64,000 nt of DNA from Collinsella aerofaciens (lineage in GTDB: Bacteria; Actinomycetota; Coriobacteriia; Coriobacteriales; Coriobacteriaceae): the NCBI RefSeq assembly GCF_028207065.1, contig NZ_JAQLFP010000005.1, positions 1 through 64,000 on the forward strand, written 5' to 3'. Made by a program: the position numbers and the translations under genes. The notes under the pieces were generated by a model, which searched no databases, was not told where the DNA came from, and was given only the letters and a program-made list of their open reading frames with translations. Of the stretch, positions 59,426 to 64,000 are shown one piece after another; the stretch's first letter is position 1, and each line of letters begins with the position of its first letter.

Positions 59426-62068
59426 CTACAGCGCGCCGGAGCCAGCTTGCATCATACCGCCGGGGCCCGAGGTCACGCCACTACTCACAGGCGCAGCGTT
59501 TCCGGTGTGCGGCGCTGCCGGAGCGGTATCGCCACCGAGCGTGCCCGCCGGACGCGGTGCCGGGATCTCGCCCGTACCATGGCTAAAGACAAACTTGCCG
59601 TCGGCCACATCGCACAGGACGGTATCGCCACTGCCCCACTCGCCGGCCAGCAGCTCCTCGGACAACGGATCCTCAATGAGCTTTTGGATGGCGCGGCGCA
59701 GCGGACGCGCACCGTTGGTGAGGTCGGTGCCCTCGGCCACAATCTTGTCGTAGGCCGCATCGGTGAGCTTGATGTTCATGCCGTTGGCAATCAGGCGCTG
59801 GCGCAGGTCGTCCACCAGCAGGTGAGCGATCTTGGTCAGGTTCTCGCCCGAAAGCTTCTGGAACACCACGATGTCATCGATACGGTTGAGCAGCTCGGGG
59901 CGGAACAGGCGCTTGAGCTCGCCCATCGCACGGCCGCGGATCTCGCTCGACGTGAGACCCTGCTTGCCGGTGGTGCCAAAGCCCACGCTCGCATCCTGCG
60001 CGATCTCGCGGGCGCCCACGTTGGACGTCATGATAATCACGGTGTTGCGGAAATCGACCGTCTTGCCCTGGCTATCGGTCAGGCGGCCCTCCTCCAGCAC
60101 CTGTAGCAGGATGTTGAAGATATCAGGGTGCGCCTTCTCGATCTCGTCGAACAGCACGACCGAGTACGGATGACGGCGAACAGCCTTGGTGAGCTGGCCG
60201 CCCTCGTCGTGACCCACGTAACCCGGAGGGCTACCGATAAGCTTGGAGACCTCGAACTCGCTGCCAAACTCCGACATGTCGAAGCTGATGAGCGCGTCCT
60301 TGCTGCCAAAGAGATACTCGGCGAGCGTCTTGGCAAGCTCGGTCTTGCCCGTGCCGGTGGGGCCCAGGAAGATAAAGCTGCCGCCGGGGCGGCGAGGGTC
60401 CTTGAGCGGCGAGCGGCTGCGGCGCACGGCCTTGGCAACGGCCTCGACGGCCTCGTCCTGGCCGATAATGCGGGTCTTGAGCACGCTTTCGGCCTGCAGC
60501 AGGCGACGGCTCTCGCTCTCGGTGAGCGAAGACACCGGCACGCCCGAGGTCACGGACACGATGTCGGCAATCTGGGAGATATCGATGGTGAGCGGACTGG
60601 CGTCGAGCTCGGCCGTCCAGGCAGCCTTGGCCTCGGCGAGTTCAATCTCGGCAGCCTTCTGCTGCTCGGTGATCTCGGCGGCCTTGTTCATGTCGTCGCT
60701 CTCGGTAGCCTCCTGTGCGGCAGCCTTGAGTTCCTCGATGCGATGCTCGGCCTCGCGCACCGGCTCGGGTGCGCGATTCGCGGCGATGCGAGCGCGGGCA
60801 CCGGCCTCGTCAATGAGGTCGATGGCCTTATCGGGCAGGAAGCGATCCTGAATGTAGCGGTTGGAGAGGTTCGCAGCGGCCTCGATGGCACCCTGCGTGT
60901 AACGCACGTGGTGGTGCTCCTCGTAGCGCGGCTTGAGCGCAGTCAGGATCTTGACCGTGTCCTCGACGCTCGGCTCCTCGACATCGATGGTCTGGAAGCG
61001 ACGCTCGAAGGCCGGGTCCTTGGTGAGGTACTTGCGGAATTCCTCGGCCGTGGTGGCGCCGATAATCTGGAAGGCACCGCGCGCGAGCACAGGCTTGAGC
61101 ATGGAGCTCGCGTCGATGGAGCCCTCGGCAGAACCGGCACCGATGATGGTGTGCATCTCGTCGATAAACAGGATGACGTCGTCGGCTTCGGTTGCCTCCT
61201 GGATTACGTTCTTGAGGCGCTCCTCAAACTCACCGCGATACTTGGCGCCCGCCACGAGGCCCGGCAAGTCGAGCGTCCAGATGTTCTGGTTCATAAGGTT
61301 CTCGGGCACGTTGCCGGCTGCAATCTGCTGAGCCAGACCCTCGACGATGGCCGTCTTGCCCACGCCGGGGTCGCCCAGAATGAGTGGGTTGTTCTTGGTG
61401 CGGCGCGAAAGAATTTCCATCATACGCTGGACTTCCTTTTCGCGACCAATCACCGGATCGAGTTCGCCGTCGCGCGCCTTCTGCGTAAGGTTGGTCGCGA
61501 ACTGCTTAAGCGTATCGGTGCCACTCCCCTTTTGCTGAGAGGCATCCGAGCCGCTAAAGAACGGCAGGCCCGCACCGGGACGCCCGGCACCGGCACCGGC
61601 GAGCGGACGCTTCTTGTCCTGGTCCTTGGCGGTGAGTTTCTCGATAGCCTTTTTGATGGAGGCGGACGACACGCCCAAGCGCATGAGGATGTCCATGGCC
61701 ATGCCGTTGCCCTCTTCGACGATACCGATGAGCAAGTGCTCAGTCGACACGTAGGTCTGGTTGTTCTCACGCGCCACGCGGAATGAACGCTCCATCACGC
61801 TAATGACGAGCGGCGTAAAGGCGAGCTTGGCCGCCTCGGTCTCCTCACTGGGCCCGGGAACCGTGGTCTGGACCTCTTTGAGAGTATCCATGATGTCATC
61901 GTAGGAGATGTCGAGCGAACGCAGTGCCTCGGCGGCAATGCCCTCGTCCTCCTTGGCAAGCGCGAGCAGCAGGTGCTCGGTGCCCACCTTATTTGAGTGT
62001 AGATCGAGCGCCTCTTGCTTGGCCATGGACATGACCTTGCGCGCACGATCGGTAAAACGGTCTAACAT
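59426..62068 (-). CDS. clpC: ATP-dependent Clp protease ATP-binding subunit ClpC
   Basis: Hsp100 unfoldase of 880 residues that feeds ClpP. Two Clp_N repeats (residues about 1-145), AAA1 with [16 protein letters not shown], a UVR-bearing middle ([19 protein letters not shown]), AAA2 with [17 protein letters not shown], and a Gly/Ala/Pro-rich C-terminal tail that differs from Firmicute ClpC. The ATG at 62068 has AGAGGAA upstream and gives the family N-terminus [15 protein letters not shown]. No ctsR or mcsAB is adjacent; a GC-rich hairpin (about 62104-62131) lies in the leader. Confidence 0.96.
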   Translation of the reverse strand: MLDRFTDRARKVMSMAKQEALDLHSNKVGTEHLLLALAKEDEGIAAEALRSLDISYDDIMDTLKEVQTTVPGPSEETEAAKLAFTPLVISVMERSFRVARENNQTYVSTEHLLIGIVEEGNGMAMDILMRLGVSSASIKKAIEKLTAKDQDKKRPLAGAGAGRPGAGLPFFSGSDASQQKGSGTDTLKQFATNLTQKARDGELDPVIGREKEVQRMMEILSRRTKNNPLILGDPGVGKTAIVEGLAQQIAAGNVPENLMNQNIWTLDLPGLVAGAKYRGEFEERLKNVIQEATEADDVILFIDEMHTIIGAGSAEGSIDASSMLKPVLARGAFQIIGATTAEEFRKYLTKDPAFERRFQTIDVEEPSVEDTVKILTALKPRYEEHHHVRYTQGAIEAAANLSNRYIQDRFLPDKAIDLIDEAGARARIAANRAPEPVREAEHRIEELKAAAQEATESDDMNKAAEITEQQKAAEIELAEAKAAWTAELDASPLTIDISQIADIVSVTSGVPVSSLTESESRRLLQAESVLKTRIIGQDEAVEAVAKAVRRSRSPLKDPRRPGGSFIFLGPTGTGKTELAKTLAEYLFGSKDALISFDMSEFGSEFEVSKLIGSPPGYVGHDEGGQLTKAVRRHPYSVVLFDEIEKAHPDIFNILLQVLEEGRLTDSQGKTVDFRNTVIIMTSNVGAREIAQDASVGFGTTGKQGLTSSEIRGRAMGELKRLFRPELLNRIDDIVVFQKLSGENLTKIAHLLVDDLRQRLIANGMNIKLTDAAYDKIVAEGTDLTNGARPLRRAIQKLIEDPLSEELLAGEWGSGDTVLCDVADGKFVFSHGTGEIPAPRPAGTLGGDTAPAAPHTGNAAPVSSGVTSGPGGMMQAGSGAL

Positions 62069-62255
62069 GCTAGTTCCTCTTAGACGAGCTAGTTTTTTCA
62101 AACGCAAAGCGCCGCCCCGCGGCAGCGCTTTGGTCTCTTTACCCATATGGAGTATATGTTAACCGTTGGGACCTTTCCCGCCCGTAGCCGCGTGACAACG
62201 TCTACAAAAAAGGAATCGCTTCGGTCCGCTTGGCGGTTTGGTTTTGCGCTGCTGT

Positions 62256-62849
62256 CTAGCAGGCGGGCTCGGCGTCCATGCTCTCGGCAACGTCATTGAC
62301 GGCATCGGCAACGGGAGCGCCAGGCATGTGCACGAGCTCCATATGCCGCTCTTCAAAGACGGTTCCCATGGGGAAGGCGCGGCGGAAGACAAAGCGAGCA
62401 ACCGGACCAGCCACCAGCAGGTTCCAGGGCAGGGCCATGATAAAGTTGCGCGGAATGTTGACGAGCCACATCATCGGCAGCGCTTGCAGGTTTGCGAGCG
62501 GGCCGCCGGGCATGTGGAACAGGCCCTCGCACGCACCGTAGAGCGACATGATGATGACCATGGGAACGACCATGCAGGAGCTGACGGCGAGCGTCATGGC
62601 AAGAGGAGAGCTCTTGCCCGGCGTGACCAGGAATTTAAAGGCGAAACCCTTGGCAAGGGGGCTGGCGACGAACCAGTCGCAGCACATGGCAAAAACGTAG
62701 GCAACGGGGAAGCCGAGCCATGTGGCGGCAACAACCTCGCCGTTGATGGCCCCATGCTGCAGGGCAACGTTGTAGATGCTCATCCAGAGCACCATACAAA
62801 AGCACATGATAAAGGTGAACAGCAGGCTCTCTCGTTTGTTGATAGGCAT
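62256..62849 (-). CDS. DUF2798 family membrane protein
   Basis: A 197-residue protein with four predicted membrane helices in two similar halves (SLLFTFIMCFCMVLWMSIYN and LAMTLAVSSCMVVPMVIIMS), the DUF2798 layout. Function unknown. The ATG at 62849 has AGAGGA upstream; the frame opens 13 codons earlier. It is transcribed toward clpC, with a 187-nt gap. Confidence 0.78.
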   Translation of the reverse strand: MPINKRESLLFTFIMCFCMVLWMSIYNVALQHGAINGEVVAATWLGFPVAYVFAMCCDWFVASPLAKGFAFKFLVTPGKSSPLAMTLAVSSCMVVPMVIIMSLYGACEGLFHMPGGPLANLQALPMMWLVNIPRNFIMALPWNLLVAGPVARFVFRRAFPMGTVFEERHMELVHMPGAPVADAVNDVAESMDAEPAC

Positions 62850-63059
62850 AAAGGGCAGATTCCTCTCTGTATTGTGCCGCGGCACCACGCAACAAAAAAG
62901 GGCGGGCGAGATGGAGCTGTTGGGACTTCATCTCGCCCGCCCGTGGTACGTGCGTCTGCGACTACTTATGTGGTGAAACCAGCCTAGCACGAAACGCATG
63001 CGCTTCGTAAGCGTTGAGTTTATGAAGATGCAGGGCACCAATAATCCCCCGACCCCCTA
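62850..63059. other. Gap upstream of DUF2798 gene
   Basis: Carries the strong terminator at 62900-62942 and no gene. Confidence 0.5.
62900..62942 (-). terminator. Terminator of the ThrE-like gene
   Basis: Perfect 14-bp stem GGGCGGGCGAGATG/CATCTCGCCCGCCC, then TTTTTTGTTG on the minus strand. Confidence 0.95.
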
Positions 63060-63126
63060 AGTTGCGGTGGAATACGGACTGTTTTGGCCCTTTAAGCGGC
63101 AATTCAGTCCCTATTTCACCGCAACT
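63060..63126. repeat. 67-nt palindrome
   Basis: 22-bp arms (63060-63081 and 63105-63126; AGTTGCGGTGGAATACGGAC begins the left arm), 20 of 22 matching, around 23 nt. No coding content. Directly next to a GGGGACAGG hairpin. Confidence 0.75.
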
Positions 63127-63129
63127 CAT

Positions 63130-63162
63130 TTGGTGCAAAGCAACCTGTCCCCCTTGCACCAA
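63130..63162 (-). repeat. GGGGGACAGG-loop hairpin after ThrE-like gene
   Basis: Minus-strand view: TTGGTGCAA, loop GGGGGACAGGTTGCT, TTGCACCAA. Begins at the base after the stop codon. Same loop motif as the other copies, different stem. Confidence 0.75.
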
Positions 63163-64000
63163 TTAGCTGGTGTGGCGCCAGCGAGGGTCGGTGAGCGTAC
63201 GCGCCACACCCAGGCCAACGGGCAAAAACGCCACGATGAGCACTGCACGCACAAACCAGCCGAGCATATTGACCGTGTCGAATGTGCACATGTAATACAT
63301 CGAGCGATACAGATACAAGCCCGGCACCATAATGACAATCGATGGCACCGTGAGGGCGATACGTGGGTAGGTGAGCTTGATTTCGGCTAAGCTCGCGAGC
63401 AGCCCCGATACCAGCGCGCCAATAAACGCTGCCGCCTCGGGAGGCATACCTACGCTCAGGCCCAGGAAGGGAAACAGCGCCGGCGCATCGACGAGCGTAA
63501 GGCGCAAGGTATTGGACACGGCGCCGATCAGCCCAGCTGCCGCGGCCATCTTTACCGGGCTGTTGAACATCACCGAGAAGCCGAATACGCCAACGAAGCT
63601 CATCACCACGCGCAGGAGCGTAAGGGCAAGCGGCGAAAGGCCGAGCGGGGCAAAATCATCCGGTGCCAGCCCCACACACTCGGCAACCATCCAGCCCACA
63701 AGGGTCGCCATCACAATAATCGACACGGCATACGAAAGACGCTCAATGCCGCTTCGCATATCGAGCTTAGCGATGTCGAGGCCTGCCGTAATGAGGGGAA
63801 AGCCGGGAATCACAAAGAGCATGGCGCCGATATAGCCTTCTTGGTGCGACATTGCCCCCGGTACGACCTGGCCAAGGCCGAGCAATGCCAGCAGATACGA
63901 AACGCAAGCGAGCGCAACGCCAATCGTCAGCGCGCTAAACTGGCCAAGACCCTGCTTGAGAATATGAGAGCGAGCAAAGTTGCCAACACCAGCGCCTACG
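63163..64000 (-). CDS. Threonine/serine exporter family protein (partial)
   Basis: Carboxyl-terminal 278 or so residues of a ThrE-like exporter; the 5' part continues past the right edge in the same frame (GVGNFARSHILKQGLGQ is visible before the TTG at 63885). Contains VIPGFPLITAGLDIAKLD, the end of the ThrE N-domain, and the C-domain segment FNSPVKMAAAAGLIGAVSNT, with about ten membrane helices in view. Exports Thr/Ser in Corynebacterium; here inferred. Confidence 0.85.
   Translation of the reverse strand, partial: VGAGVGNFARSHILKQGLGQFSALTIGVALACVSYLLALLGLGQVVPGAMSHQEGYIGAMLFVIPGFPLITAGLDIAKLDMRSGIERLSYAVSIIVMATLVGWMVAECVGLAPDDFAPLGLSPLALTLLRVVMSFVGVFGFSVMFNSPVKMAAAAGLIGAVSNTLRLTLVDAPALFPFLGLSVGMPPEAAAFIGALVSGLLASLAEIKLTYPRIALTVPSIVIMVPGLYLYRSMYYMCTFDTVNMLGWFVRAVLIVAFLPVGLGVARTLTDPRWRHTS

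Overview
The window reads as a chromosomal segment of a GC-rich gut actinobacterium of class Coriobacteriia, most likely Collinsella or a close relative. This is an inference from the protein sequences, the rplKA/rplJL/rpoBC/str layout and the gut-type carbohydrate and ABC genes; no 16S gene is present to prove it.

The backbone is one ancestral information-processing cluster on the minus strand. Read from right to left it runs clpC, disA-ispD-ispF-cysS-rlmB-yacP-like (62-49 kb), tRNA-Tyr/Thr/Met-tuf-rpmG-tRNA-Trp-secE-nusG-rplK-rplA (44-40 kb), rplJ-rplL-galU (16-14 kb), rpoB-rpoC (14-6 kb) and rpsL-rpsG-fusA-rpsJ (4-0.2 kb). The order matches the Bacillus-type superoperon, but it is interrupted by accessory blocks: an ECF sigma/DUF4179 pair (4-5.5 kb); aminotransferase, deoxyinosine glycosylase, GH13, MFS and FeoAB genes (16.7-24.4 kb); a mostly plus-strand block with PTS IIA, asnS, a WYL regulator, a TrpXYZ-like ABC transporter, MscS, a ParB-like/BMP fusion with a metallophosphoesterase, and a second ECF/DUF4179 pair (26-37.8 kb); a decayed leucine operon (38.2-39.7 kb); an RpiR/GH1/PTS beta-glucoside locus (44.6-48.4 kb); and a Mn-riboswitch/mntP plus HipBA locus (55-57.6 kb).

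The least ordinary content is between and around the genes. Two tandem elements of about 100 nt at 50865-51070 share unpaired segments but have different, still complementary stems, which is the signature of a structured RNA or structured repeat. A leucine leader peptide with four CTA codons and an intact-looking terminator/antiterminator pair survives upstream of a leuA gene whose start codon, catalytic Arg and reading frame are all damaged and which is fused by deletion to the 3' part of leuB. Several palindrome families are dispersed in intergenic gaps: hairpins with a GGGGACAGG-type loop placed just after stop codons, four CTGTAACA/TGTTACAG palindromes in two tandem pairs, a roughly 200-bp inverted repeat upstream of rplJ, and an interleaved three-arm element near 44.5 kb.

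Working links: the sugar locus encodes a IIBC permease without IIA, which the lone EIIA-Glc at 26 kb could serve; mntP follows a yybP-ykoY Mn riboswitch; both ECF genes overlap their DUF4179 membrane partner; hipBA follows a 15-bp inverted repeat that looks like its operator. No rRNA, CRISPR array, transposase or prophage was found. All coordinates were read by eye and no database search was run.
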